Positions 36,719 to 45,425 of a stretch of 64,000 nucleotides of DNA are shown in pieces. The position numbers and the translations under genes are program-made. This DNA comes from Sagittula marina. GTDB lineage: Bacteria > Pseudomonadota > Alphaproteobacteria > Rhodobacterales > Rhodobacteraceae. Under the pieces are notes generated by a model. That model saw only the letters and a list, made by a program, of their open reading frames with translations, did not search any database and was not told where the DNA came from. Position 1 is the stretch's first letter. Every line of letters starts with the position of its first letter. Location of the stretch: the NCBI RefSeq assembly GCF_014196795.1, contig NZ_JACIEJ010000008.1:184946-248945 (forward strand), written 5' to 3'.

Positions 36719-37099
36719 GTGTCGCGATGTAGCGACGAGGGGGAGGTTTGGCCAGCGTTGCGCCGTTTGAGGTATTTCCTAAGGATAGACGCCTTGGCGA
36801 TATCGGCTCCGTTGCGCAGTTGCAGGCTGAGGGATTGGGACCGCGTTCCTCTTGGTTCTGTAACCTTTCACGGCGCGCCTTCTGACGGAGAGGAGAGCAC
36901 GCAGCGGGGCTACGGCTGCCCTCGGAACGATCCGGCGTCGTGATATGGTGTCCGGGTCAAGCGCGGTCAAAGCGCCTTTTGTCGCGTGCGGAGGGTGGGC
37001 TTTGACCTGTGGTGGTCTGCGGGAATGCCCATCGGCGGGGCAGCGTCGTCGGCGCTTGTGCGGCTGGACTTTTGCGCGAAGGCGCGGGATGAAAGCGGT
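36719..37099. other. Divergent intergenic region between hrpB and meaB
   Basis: About 380 bases holding promoters for both genes. I see no conserved small ORF, tRNA or clear operator. Confidence 0.5.
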
Positions 37100-38089
37100 A
37101 TGGATATGGATGATCTCAGGGACCGCCTGCTGGCGGGGGAACGCCGCGCGCTGGCCCGTGCCATCACGTTGGTGGAATCGGGGCGCGCGGACCATCGGGC
37201 GCAGACGTTGCAATTGTTGGAAGGGCTGAAGGGGCCGGTGGCCATGGCCGACAAGCCCGCGCTGCGCATTGGCTTGTCAGGCACGCCAGGCGTGGGGAAA
37301 TCCACTTTTATCGAGGCGTTCGGCATGATGTTGACCGCTCAGGGACTGAAGGTGGCGGTGCTGGCGGTGGACCCGTCTTCGGCGCGCTCTGGCGGGTCGA
37401 TCCTGGGCGACAAGACGCGGATGGAGCGGCTGTCCCGGGACAAGAACGCCTTTATCCGGCCATCCCCCTCGCAAAGCCATCTGGGTGGTGTGGCGCGGCG
37501 CACGCGGGAGGCGATTGATCTGTGCGAGGCCGCGGGCTTTGACGTCATCTTGATCGAGACCGTGGGCGTCGGCCAGTCGGAAACTATGGTGGCCGAAATG
37601 TGCGACCTGTTCATGTTGTTGCTGGCGCCGGCGGGTGGCGACGAGTTGCAGGGCGTCAAGCGTGGCATCATGGAGATGGCGGACATTCTGTTGATCAACA
37701 AGGCGGATGGCGAACTGAAGCGGCAGGCGGTGCGGACCTGTGCGGATTACGCCGGGGCCTTGCGGCTGCTGCGCAAGCGTCCCCAGGATCCCGAAGGCTT
37801 TCCGAAGGCGCTGACAGTGTCGGCGGTGGAAGAAGACGGGCTGGAAAAGGCCTGGGAAGAGATGAAAACGCTGGCTGAATGGCGGCGCGAGACGGGGCAT
37901 TTCGCCGGGCGGCGCGCGGAACAGGCGCGGTTCTGGTTCGAAGCCGAAGTGCGCGACGGGTTGCTGGCCCGCTTGCGGGCGCCGTCTGCGCGTCAGGCGA
38001 TGTCTGCGCTTGCGCAAAAGGTGGCCGAGGGCAAGCTGTCGCCCGGGAATGCAGCGCAGACTATGCTTGCAGATCATTTGCAGACATGA
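37100..38089 (+). CDS. meaB: Methylmalonyl-CoA mutase-associated GTPase MeaB (ArgK type)
   Basis: A G3E-family GTPase of 329 residues that loads and protects B12-dependent methylmalonyl-CoA mutase. Walker A GTPGVGKSTF lies near residue 62; DPSSARSGGSILGDKTRM, the switch ETVGVGQSE, and the base-recognition NKADGE are all present, and the C-terminal dimerisation helix region is intact. Start placed at MDMDDLRDRLLAGER; longer in-frame starts add an unrelated segment. The mutase gene is not in the window. Its stop overlaps the start of the following pseudogene. Confidence 0.94.
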   Translation: MDMDDLRDRLLAGERRALARAITLVESGRADHRAQTLQLLEGLKGPVAMADKPALRIGLSGTPGVGKSTFIEAFGMMLTAQGLKVAVLAVDPSSARSGGSILGDKTRMERLSRDKNAFIRPSPSQSHLGGVARRTREAIDLCEAAGFDVILIETVGVGQSETMVAEMCDLFMLLLAPAGGDELQGVKRGIMEMADILLINKADGELKRQAVRTCADYAGALRLLRKRPQDPEGFPKALTVSAVEEDGLEKAWEEMKTLAEWRRETGHFAGRRAEQARFWFEAEVRDGLLARLRAPSARQAMSALAQKVAEGKLSPGNAAQTMLADHLQT

Positions 38090-38857
38090 GGCCGCACGCC
38101 GTGTTCGAGGGGCGTGCCTGCGGGCGACGGCTTTTCGGCCCCGGCGGCGCAAGCTTTTGGTGACGTTTCGGCAGCAGGTCGGACAGCCGGGGGCAATTCC
38201 ACGACGCGCGCCCTGTCATGGGGGTTCTGCGCGCGGGCTTTGCCCATCTTCATCTTCAGTCGCGCGAGAACGACTGGTTCATCAATGCCGACACCGAAGC
38301 GCTGGAGGAACAGCTGGCGCACTTTGTCAGCCGGTACGATTAGGTCGTGGCCATGGGATTTTCCATGGGCGGCTACGGGGCATTGCGGTTCGCCTTGGTG
38401 CTCAAGGTACAGCGCATGCTGGGGATCTCGCCTCAGGTGTTCATTGATCGGTCTTTGGGTGTGTGGGGCAAACGCTATCACGCGGAGGCGCAGGGCTGGG
38501 ATGGTTGCCTTGGGGCATTGGCGGGCCGTGGCACGAATGTGCGCGGCGCGGTGCTGGTCGACCCCTTCAAGCCGCTCGATCTGCGAGCTCTATCCGCAGT
38601 TCACGCGGGTTATGTTGCCCAACGGCGGCCATCCGGCCACGCGGGCCACGAGGGCGGGCGGACGATTCGATCGGCTCAAAACCGAATTGGCTGAGGGGCT
38701 GGCGGATCCAAGAGCCATCGGGCGTGTGCATCGCGCGGTGCGGCACCGGTCTGAAAGCTACTGGCAACACCTTGCACAACAGCCAAGATGGCGTAATAGA
38801 GAGGCTCTGGCGGTGCGCGCAGACGCGCGGGCACAAGCAGTGTCGCAAGGGACTTGA
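38086..38857 (+). pseudogene. Decayed alpha/beta-hydrolase-like gene coupled to meaB
   Basis: The ATG overlaps the meaB stop (ATGA) and the frame opens with MRPHAVFEGRACGRRLFGPG. A TGA follows at 38161. The reading then continues in pieces: LLVTFRQQVGQPG in another frame, then HDARPVMGVLRAGFAHLH in the first frame up to an in-frame TAG at 38341-38343. Directly after it comes VVAMGFSMGGYGALRFAL, a typical hydrolase nucleophile elbow with Ser. Near 38580 the frame shifts again into ELYPQFTRVMLPNGGHPATR with a probable catalytic His. At least two stops and several shifts make it non-functional. The recognisable order suggests a single ancestral gene of about 250 residues. Confidence 0.8.
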
Positions 38858-38988
38858 CGATTCCCCCGGTTCTGCCTAGAAGCCGTCGATACGAGATTCC
38901 GGGCGCCCCCCGAACACAAACGGGCGGCGCCTTTTGATATTGGAACGGCGTGGGCATTGCCTTGGCCGACTAAGATGAGGACGAAGCG

Positions 38989-39276
38989 ATGTCGCGTGTT
39001 TGCGAACTGACCGGTAAGGGCCCGATGGTTGGCAACAATGTCAGCCACGCCAACAACAAAACCAAGCGGCGTTACCTGCCGAACCTGAACGATGTGACCC
39101 TGCAGTCCGAGACTCTCGGCCGTGGGATCAAGCTGCGCATCTCTGCGCATGCGCTGCGTTCAGTGGACCACCGCGGTGGTTTGGACAAGTTTCTGGCGAA
39201 AGCGAAAGACATTGAACTGTCTGACCGCGCTTTGAAGGTCAAAAAAGAAATCTCCAAGGCTCAGACTGCAGCCTGA
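38989..39276 (+). CDS. rpmB: 50S ribosomal protein L28
   Basis: A 95-residue L28 protein: [20 protein letters not shown] at the N-terminus (single Cys form), then [22 protein letters not shown] and a basic tail. GAGGAC lies eight bases before the ATG. Monocistronic, followed by its own terminator. Confidence 0.97.
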   Translation: MSRVCELTGKGPMVGNNVSHANNKTKRRYLPNLNDVTLQSETLGRGIKLRISAHALRSVDHRGGLDKFLAKAKDIELSDRALKVKKEISKAQTAA

Positions 39277-39297
39277 GTTTTGTTACAGATTTTGCGA

Positions 39298-39325
39298 CAG
39301 CCCCGGTCAGAGATGGCCGGGGCTG
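39298..39325 (+). terminator. Terminator of rpmB
   Basis: CAGCCCCGG pairs with CCGGGGCTG around a ten-base loop, 21 bases past the rpmB stop, followed by ATT. Confidence 0.7.
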
Positions 39326-39374
39326 ATTGCATTTCGGGAATGACAGAGCTGTGCGGCATAGGTATATCCGGCGC

Positions 39375-39722
39375 ATGTTCGTGATGCGCTTCCCCTTGGC
39401 AGTCTTGCTGTCGTTGACGCTGGTGGTGACCAGCGTGTCGGCGGGCATTGCGCGCGGACAAGCGACACCAGTCGGGACGGTTGAACTGTGTCGCGGCTTA
39501 ACGACCGTGTCGGTGCAGGTCGATGCCGACGGCGTTCCCGTCACACATGTGCATCTCTGCCCCGATGGGGTGATGACGCTGGTGTCGGATTTGTCCGACG
39601 GCCACGTTTTGCTTGTGCCGCTCGCGGTCTGGGCGCGCGATCGTCCTGTCAGCGTGGTGACTGTGCGATCGGGCCGCGATGTGCCGCGCGCAACCGCGCG
39701 GGGGCCGCCTCTTTCCGTTTGA
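39375..39722 (+). CDS. Exported hypothetical protein next to a copper chaperone
   Basis: A 115-residue protein beginning MFVMRFPLAVLLSLTLVVTS, a signal peptide or anchor. The mature part has two Cys (LCRGL and HLCPDGV) that may form a disulfide or metal site, and a region like those of small roseobacter proteins preceding PCu(A)C genes. No domain is named with confidence. It ends 38 bases before the copper chaperone, so they are probably co-transcribed and related in function. Confidence 0.6.
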   Translation: MFVMRFPLAVLLSLTLVVTSVSAGIARGQATPVGTVELCRGLTTVSVQVDADGVPVTHVHLCPDGVMTLVSDLSDGHVLLVPLAVWARDRPVSVVTVRSGRDVPRATARGPPLSV

Positions 39723-39760
39723 TTCTCAAAGATAATCGAACAATTGAAAAGGAAAGAGAC

Positions 39761-40252
39761 ATGTTGAAATCCCTCCTGAGCAGCGCCGTTGCGCTGACGC
39801 TCGCCTTGCCCGCATTTGCCGATATTTCGGTGGCCGACCCCTATGCCCGCGCGGCAGGCCCAACTGCCAAGGCCGGCGCGGCCTTCATGGTCATCGAAAA
39901 CACCGGAGACAGCGATGACCGACTGGTCGGTGCGGCGTCCGACATCGCCGCCCGTGTCGAGCTGCACACCCACAAAGACATGGGCGAAGGCGTGATGCGA
40001 ATGATGCAGGTTGAAGAAGGCTTTGCCGTACCGGCGGGTGGCACACACGCGCTGGCCCGCGGCGGCGACCATGTGATGTTTATGGGGCTGAAGCGTCCGA
40101 TGAACCAAGGGGACATGGTGACGGTCACGCTGACTTTCGAGAAAGCGGGCGACATCGAGATCGACGTACCGGTCGATCTGGAGCGCCAGCCGGACACCGA
40201 GATGCAGCATGATAGCGCGGATCATGGCGATGGTATGAAGATGGATCACTAA
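39761..40252 (+). CDS. Periplasmic copper chaperone PCu(A)C
   Basis: A 163-residue protein with a signal peptide (LKSLLSSAVALTLALPAFA) and a PCu(A)C domain. The Cu(I) ligands follow the H-x(n)-M...H-x-M pattern: His in ELHTHKDM, Met in VMRMMQVEEG, and HVMFMGLK. A His/Met/Asp-rich tail (MQHDSADHGDGMKMDH) is a further copper-binding stretch. Known members deliver copper to cytochrome oxidase CuA or CuB sites. AAGGAAAGAGAC precedes the ATG. Confidence 0.93.
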   Translation: MLKSLLSSAVALTLALPAFADISVADPYARAAGPTAKAGAAFMVIENTGDSDDRLVGAASDIAARVELHTHKDMGEGVMRMMQVEEGFAVPAGGTHALARGGDHVMFMGLKRPMNQGDMVTVTLTFEKAGDIEIDVPVDLERQPDTEMQHDSADHGDGMKMDH

Positions 40253-40261
40253 TCCGAAAGG

Positions 40262-40284
40262 GCGGGGCTTCGGCCCCGCTTTTA
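40262..40284. terminator. Terminator between the copper chaperone and the sirtuin genes
   Basis: GCGGGGC TTCG GCCCCGC is a perfect stem with a UUCG tetraloop followed by TTTTA on the plus strand and preceded by CGAAAG. It lies ten bases after the PCu(A)C stop and touches the convergent sirtuin stop, so it may serve both. Confidence 0.85.
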
Positions 40285-40974
40285 CCTTTGAAGCAGATCT
40301 GAAACCCATTTCGGCAGTGTGTCTGTCGCCGGACCGATCCGGCGGGCGTGAAATTGGGGGGAGGTGGCTTCCATGTTCAACTCGATCGTCTGTGCCCCTA
40401 TATCTTGTGCCAGTTGCGCGAACCCCGCGGCTGGGTAAACTCGGCCAGAGGTGCCGATGCTGGCGAAGAGGGTGCAGGTTTCGAGGTGCGTCAGGATGTC
40501 ATCCATGCAGTAGGGCATTTCGCCGAACCAGACGATATCGGGGCGCACGGTCTGCCTGCCGCACGCGGGGCAGGGCGTCGTTTGGTGCATGTCGCCCGTA
40601 AAAGCCCAGCGATTTTCGCAATGAAAACAAAGCGCTGAGGCTAGGGCGCCGTGCATGTGGATGGGCTGGGCGCCGGCCTTTTCGAGGAGGTCATCGACGT
40701 TTTGCGTGATGAGGATGACCTCGCCGGGATGATTTTGCTGGAGATCGGCAAGTGCATAGTGGGCCGCATTGGGGTGGGCCGCGGCGGCTTGGGCGCGCCT
40801 TTTGTTATAGAAATCAAGCACTAAGGCGGGGTCTTTTGAGAAGGCGTCAGGGGTGGCGACGTCTTCGATACGGTGCTGCGCCCAAAGGCCACCCTCGTCG
40901 CGAAAGGTTGACAGGCCCGATTCCGCGCTGAGCCCCGCGCCGGTGAGGATGACGATTTTATCGTGTTCTGACAT
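40282..40974 (-). CDS. cobB: NAD-dependent protein deacylase, sirtuin (CobB/SIRT5 type)
   Basis: A 230-residue sirtuin. Signature motifs are GAGLSAESGLSTFRD (NAD loop), TQNVDDLLEKAG, the catalytic His in HMHG, and two Cys pairs (CFHC and CPAC) for zinc. Tyr56 and Arg59 in FYNKRR match the Y-x-x-R pair of SIRT5-class enzymes, so removal of acidic acyl groups (succinyl, malonyl) is likely in addition to or instead of acetyl. Convergent with the copper chaperone gene; divergent from the phosphatase. Confidence 0.95.
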   Translation of the reverse strand: MSEHDKIVILTGAGLSAESGLSTFRDEGGLWAQHRIEDVATPDAFSKDPALVLDFYNKRRAQAAAAHPNAAHYALADLQQNHPGEVILITQNVDDLLEKAGAQPIHMHGALASALCFHCENRWAFTGDMHQTTPCPACGRQTVRPDIVWFGEMPYCMDDILTHLETCTLFASIGTSGRVYPAAGFAQLAQDIGAQTIELNMEATSPQFHARRIGPATDTLPKWVSDLLQR

Positions 40975-41021
40975 AGGGTTGGTGGCCTTGAGAAATTACT
41001 GTCGGGGGCGTAGGGTCAGGT

Positions 41022-41483
41022 ATGACCCAGCGTATCCTCTTTGTCTGCCTTGGCAATATTTGTCGCTCACCTTCTGCGGAAGGGGTGGTGAAACGTAAAG
41101 CGGCGCAGAGGGGCGTTAACCTTGACTTGGACAGCGCCGGAACCGGGGCCTACCACGTTGGAGAGCCGCCCTATGCTGCGATGCAAAGCGCCGCGATTTC
41201 AAGAGGGTACGACCTGTCCAACCTGCGCGCACGGCAGGTGACGCGCACGGATTTCGCCGCGTTTGACCTGCTGGTGGCAATGGACGCGGATAATCTGGCA
41301 CATCTGGAGCGGATACGACCCCAGGGCGGGGCGGAGGTGGTGCTGTTCACCGATTACGCGCCCGACTGCGGAACGGATGCGGTGCCGGACCCGTATTATA
41401 CGCGCGATTTCGATGGCACGCTGGATCTGATCGAGCGCTGCGCTGAGGGGCTGCTGGACGCCCTGGAGGCTGCGCCCCGGTAG
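41022..41483 (+). CDS. Low-molecular-weight protein-tyrosine phosphatase
   Basis: A 153-residue phosphatase with the P-loop CLGNICRSP at the N-terminus (catalytic Cys and Arg) and the general-acid motif DPYY near residue 124. Full length. Target unknown; no kinase or polysaccharide genes are adjacent. Confidence 0.94.
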   Translation: MTQRILFVCLGNICRSPSAEGVVKRKAAQRGVNLDLDSAGTGAYHVGEPPYAAMQSAAISRGYDLSNLRARQVTRTDFAAFDLLVAMDADNLAHLERIRPQGGAEVVLFTDYAPDCGTDAVPDPYYTRDFDGTLDLIERCAEGLLDALEAAPR

Positions 41484-41710
41484 CCTGTCTTATCATCTTG
41501 TAAATGGCCCGCCTGTGGGGCGCTGAGGGGGTCCTCCGGCGGGAGTGTGACGCCGGGTTGAGGCGGCGTGCGCTGGATTAACCGAGGTTGCGCAAGAATT
41601 TCTTAAGGTGAGTCCCGACCGGTTCGACGAAGAAAAGCGGTCGGTTGGTAACCTTTGCGCTGATTGAGGACCGTGGGGCCCCGGATGCGCGCGCAGAATC
41701 GGAGAAAACC

Positions 41711-42085
41711 ATGATCGGAAACATCAAAGCCATGAGCATCACGGAGTTCCGCGCCACGGCGGCAGAGCAGCTGCGCTGGGTCGAGGAGAGCGGCGAGCAG
41801 ATCTGGCTGAAACGCCGGGGCCGCGTGGTGTCGGCGGTGGTGCCGCTCTACCAGCTCAAGGTGCTGGACGCGCTGCTGGCGACCTCTGTGGAGGAAAAGG
41901 CACGGGGGATGCAGGCGGAGTACAAGGCCCACGCGCTGGCAAAGAAGATCCAGGCGCGGGAGGAACTTGCCCGGCTGGAGCGCGGGCTGGACTGCGGCGG
42001 GGGCCTGCGAACCCGAATGCTGCGGCGGCAGTTGGAGGTGGGGCGGGACCCTTGGGAGAGGGATGGGGTGTTGGTGGTGGTTTGA
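41711..42085 (+). CDS. Phd/YefM-like antitoxin-type protein
   Basis: A 124-residue protein. Its N-terminal half, MSITEFRATAAEQLRWVEES followed by EQIWLKRRGRVVSAVVPL, matches the Phd/YefM DNA-binding antitoxin fold in order and spacing. The C-terminal half is a charged helix (EEKARGMQAEYKAHALAKK). GGAG lies seven bases before the ATG. There is no classical toxin (Doc, YoeB, RelE) directly downstream; the next genes are on the opposite strand. Confidence 0.65.
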   Translation: MIGNIKAMSITEFRATAAEQLRWVEESGEQIWLKRRGRVVSAVVPLYQLKVLDALLATSVEEKARGMQAEYKAHALAKKIQAREELARLERGLDCGGGLRTRMLRRQLEVGRDPWERDGVLVVV

Positions 42086-42121
42086 GGTGCCGACGTAGCG
42101 CTTTGATGGAGGGACTTTTTA

Positions 42122-42760
42122 TCAGTGACTTGAAATATCGCTGCTTACAACCTCACAGTGCGCTTTAACCGCATCCAAGATATGATCTGCTAAAGGAGTG
42201 AGTAACGGCGAGAGTTGGCTTGCTCCCCAAACTTCTCCGTGCGCGGCGGCATGTCTTAGGGCCACCGCAGGTCGAAGGATTGAAGCGGTTTCACCTTGAA
42301 TAAACCGGTCCCACTCGGCGCTAAGGTTATTACCTAGCGAGTTTCGGATTTTGCTAGCGGGGGTATTCTCCAAGGTATACCTAAGAAGAGAAGTCTGTTG
42401 AAATTCGGTATGTAATATATCCGGTCCAAGCTGGTGCCATTCTCGACCAAACACTTTGCAATACTGTTCCAGAGCAGCAACGGACAAAGTGAGTTTAATC
42501 AGGTTCGAGTAGCTCTCGGCAACAGCCTCGGAAAACCCGTCAAATGTTCCTCCAGAAAACGCATCGGCCTTCCTCCACTGTCGCGAGGCATGGTCGAGGT
42601 GCTGTACCCAAAATTCAAAGCCGTTGTTTCTGATCTCTAAGCTAAACACCTCATTTGCTCGAAGAGAGTTTTCTGAGGATATGCAGGCAGCTATTTGCAG
42701 TAGAGTAAAATGAAGCGGTGCTGATGTGTTGCCAGAAAGTGGTTTAATATTTCTAGTCAA
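42122..42760 (-). CDS. AT-rich accessory gene, possible HEPN-like protein
   Basis: A 212-residue protein of helical character. GC content is clearly lower than in neighbours, which suggests recent transfer. The C-terminal part has ALRHAAAHG with Arg169 and His174, an R-x4-H arrangement as in HEPN RNase domains (abortive infection, toxin or CRISPR effectors). An upstream helical region (AALEQYCKVFG) would suit the fold. The start is most likely TTG at 42760, since an in-frame stop precedes it and no ATG is available. It lies 27 bases after the DUF2442 gene on the same strand. HEPN is a hypothesis; otherwise unknown. Confidence 0.55.
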   Translation of the reverse strand: MTRNIKPLSGNTSAPLHFTLLQIAACISSENSLRANEVFSLEIRNNGFEFWVQHLDHASRQWRKADAFSGGTFDGFSEAVAESYSNLIKLTLSVAALEQYCKVFGREWHQLGPDILHTEFQQTSLLRYTLENTPASKIRNSLGNNLSAEWDRFIQGETASILRPAVALRHAAAHGEVWGASQLSPLLTPLADHILDAVKAHCEVVSSDISSH

Positions 42761-42787
42761 TAATCTATTTCTTTTCTCATTGATCGC

Positions 42788-43021
42788 CTAAGCCGCCTCT
42801 TCTCCACCATGCCCGGCCAACAGCGCAGGCACCGAGATATCCTCGTCCAGCGCTTCCCAGTGCAGGCCAAAGGGGCTGACCTCTACCGCCGACAGTTGCT
42901 CGGGGCTGGCCGACAAGAGGCGGGGGAACCACGTCAGGGGCACGCCCAACGTGCGGCCGTCCGAGAGGGAGACCCACATGTTCGCCTCGTCGAAGCGGAC
43001 GTCAGTGGCCGAAGTGGTCAT
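42788..43021 (-). CDS. DUF2442 domain protein
   Basis: A 77-residue protein with the DUF2442 pattern: VRFDEANMWVSLSDGRTLGVP followed by FPRLLSASPEQ and the closing GLHWEALDEDISVPALL. It overlaps the end of the DUF4160 gene by 20 bases, a standard arrangement of this pair, which is proposed in the literature to be toxin-antitoxin-like. Confidence 0.88.
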   Translation of the reverse strand: MTTSATDVRFDEANMWVSLSDGRTLGVPLTWFPRLLSASPEQLSAVEVSPFGLHWEALDEDISVPALLAGHGGEEAA

Positions 43022-43244
43022 GCCATGCTTCCTCGATCAATACGGCGTTGTCGGAGACCAGCGCCGCGATTTGCCTCAACGTGCGGGCGTCAAACCCGTG
43101 GCTGCGTGAGAGCGCAACGGGAGACACCCAGAACTTTGCCTCGGCGCCGTTCCGCATGACGTGGATGTGCACGGGTTCGCGGGGATCGCCTTCGTTCGAG
43201 TAGAAGAAGAACCGGAACCCGTTGAGGCGGAAGACCGTCGGCAT
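43002..43244 (-). CDS. DUF4160 domain protein
   Basis: An 80-residue protein: MPTVFRLNGFRFFFYSNEGD, then PVHIHVMRNGAEAKFWV and WHDHFGH at the end, the DUF4160 hallmark. It overlaps and precedes the DUF2442 gene. No clear Shine-Dalgarno before the ATG. Confidence 0.88.
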   Translation of the reverse strand: MPTVFRLNGFRFFFYSNEGDPREPVHIHVMRNGAEAKFWVSPVALSRSHGFDARTLRQIAALVSDNAVLIEEAWHDHFGH

Positions 43245-43440
43245 AAGGGGAAGATAGCACGCGATAAGACGTTTGTCATCTTAGGCGTTTGTGGCGGGTA
43301 AGGCGCCCGGAATGGAGGGGGGTGGGCACGCGGAACCTGGCTGCGCCAGAACCCGCTTTCGCCCCGTCGCGGTTGCGCTCCGCTTCACGGTGCGGCTACG
43401 CGAAGTGCTTTGCACGTTCGCTGCCAGCCGCCAACACTTG

Positions 43441-43456
43441 TCCGGGCAAGCCCGGA
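43441..43456 (-). terminator. Weak hairpin after lepA
   Basis: TCCGGG CAAG CCCGGA forms a six-base-pair stem about seven bases past the lepA stop, with no T run. It may be the remains of a terminator. Confidence 0.3.
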
Positions 43457-43462
43457 AAGTGC

Positions 43463-45268
43463 TTAATCGTCCATCTTGAGTGCGGAGATAAACGCTTCCT
43501 GCGGGATCTCGACCTTGCCGAACTGGCGCATTTTCTTTTTACCGGCCTTCTGCTTCTCCAGCAGTTTCTTCTTTCGCGTGGCGTCGCCGCCGTAGCACTT
43601 GGCCGTCACGTCCTTGCGCATGGCCGACAGGGTCTCTCGGGCGATGACCTTGCCGCCGATGGCCGCCTGAATCGGGATCTTGAACATGTGGCGCGGGATC
43701 AGGTCCTTGAGCTTTTCGCACATGGCGCGGCCGCGCATGTCGGCTCGGTCACGGTGCACCATCATGGAGAGCGCGTCCACCGGCTCGTCGTTCACGAGGA
43801 TCTGCATCTTGGCGAGGTTGTCCTCGCGGTAGCCGACCAGCTGGTAGTCGAAGGAGGCGTAGCCCTTCGTTACGGATTTGAGCCTGTCGTAGAAGTCGAA
43901 GACCACCTCGTTGAGCGGCAGGTCATAGACCACCATGGCGCGGGAGCCGGCGTAGGTGAGGTCAAGCTGGATGCCGCGGCGGTCCTGGCAGAGCTTGAGC
44001 ACGTCGCCGAGGTATTCATCGGGCACAAGGACGGTGGCCTTGATGCGCGGTTCCTCGATGTGATCGACCTTTGACATGTCGGGCATGTCGGCAGGGTTGT
44101 GCAGGTCGACCTTTTCGCCGTCCTTCATGTAGACGTGGTAGATCACGCTCGGCGCGGTGGTGATCAGGTCGATGTTGTATTCGCGCTCGAGGCGGTCGCG
44201 GATGACCTCGAGGTGCAGCAGGCCGAGGAAACCGCAGCGGAAGCCAAAGCCGAGGGCGGCGGAGGTTTCCATCTCGTAGGTGAAGGAGGCGTCGTTCAGG
44301 GCGAGCTTTTCGATGGCGTCGCGCATGTCCTCGAAATCGTTGGCATCCACGGGGAAGAGGCCGCAGAAGACCACGGGGATCGACGGTTTGAAGCCGGGGA
44401 GGGCTTCTGTCGCGCCCTTCTTCTCGGTGGTGATGGTGTCGCCGACGCGGGTGTCGCGGACCTGCTTGATCGAGCCGGTGAAGAAGCCGATCTCGCCGGG
44501 GCCGAGTTCCTTGACGTCCTGCATGGCGGGGCGGAACACGCCGAGCTTGTCGACGCCGTATTTGCCACCGGTGCGCATCATCATGATGTTGTCACCCTTG
44601 CGGATGGTGCCTTCCATCACGCGGATCAGGACGACGACGCCGAGGTAGGGGTCGTACCACGAGTCCACCAGCATCGCCTTCAGCGGCGCGTTCGGGTCTT
44701 TTTCCGGCGGGGCGGGCAGGCGGGTGACGATGGCCTCCAGCACGTCGGGAATGCCGATGCCGGTCTTGGCGGAAATCAGGCACGCGTCAGAGGCGTCGAT
44801 GCCGATCACATCCTCGATCTGTTCGGCCACGCGCTCTGGCTCGGCCGCCGGAAGGTCGACCTTGTTCAGCACGGGGACGATCTCGTGATCCGCATCGATG
44901 GCGGTGTAGACGTTGGCCAGTGTCTGCGCCTCGACCCCCTGGGAGGCGTCGACCACCAGCAAGGACCCTTCGACCGCACGCATGGAGCGGCTGACCTCGT
45001 AGGCAAAGTCCACGTGTCCGGGCGTGTCGATCAGGTTCAGGATATAGGTGTTGCCGTCCTTCGCCGGGTATTCGATGCGCACGGTGTTGGCCTTGATCGT
45101 GATGCCGCGCTCACGTTCGATGTCCATGGCGTCAAGCATCTGCGCCTTCATGTCCCGTTCCGCGACGGTGCCGGTCAGCTGGATCAGCCGGTCGGCGAGG
45201 GTGGATTTCCCGTGGTCGATGTGGGCGACGATGGAAAAGTTGCGGATCAGGTTCTGGGGGGTGCTCAT
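43463..45268 (-). CDS. lepA: Translation elongation factor 4 (LepA)
   Basis: A 601-residue translational GTPase that remodels stalled or mistranslocated ribosomes. GTPase boxes AHIDHGKST (G1), RGITIKAN (G2), DTPGHVDF (G3), NKVDLP (G4) and ISAKTG (G5) are present. The LepA-specific C-terminal domain ends [20 protein letters not shown]. Start at [12 protein letters not shown] with AAGGA upstream; the longer open frame upstream contains non-homologous sequence. Confidence 0.97.
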   Translation of the reverse strand: MSTPQNLIRNFSIVAHIDHGKSTLADRLIQLTGTVAERDMKAQMLDAMDIERERGITIKANTVRIEYPAKDGNTYILNLIDTPGHVDFAYEVSRSMRAVEGSLLVVDASQGVEAQTLANVYTAIDADHEIVPVLNKVDLPAAEPERVAEQIEDVIGIDASDACLISAKTGIGIPDVLEAIVTRLPAPPEKDPNAPLKAMLVDSWYDPYLGVVVLIRVMEGTIRKGDNIMMMRTGGKYGVDKLGVFRPAMQDVKELGPGEIGFFTGSIKQVRDTRVGDTITTEKKGATEALPGFKPSIPVVFCGLFPVDANDFEDMRDAIEKLALNDASFTYEMETSAALGFGFRCGFLGLLHLEVIRDRLEREYNIDLITTAPSVIYHVYMKDGEKVDLHNPADMPDMSKVDHIEEPRIKATVLVPDEYLGDVLKLCQDRRGIQLDLTYAGSRAMVVYDLPLNEVVFDFYDRLKSVTKGYASFDYQLVGYREDNLAKMQILVNDEPVDALSMMVHRDRADMRGRAMCEKLKDLIPRHMFKIPIQAAIGGKVIARETLSAMRKDVTAKCYGGDATRKKKLLEKQKAGKKKMRQFGKVEIPQEAFISALKMDD

Positions 45269-45425
45269 GGCGAAGAAGTCCTTCGGGGAAGGGCTGAGGT
45301 TTGATCCGTGCATATGCCGTGGATGGGGAAGGATAGCAAGGGGGTGAGCCCCGGTGCGCCGAAGGTGGCCAAGGCCCCGCGGGTGCCTTTGCGGGTGACC
45401 GCGCGGAGAGCCGGGGTTGATATAC

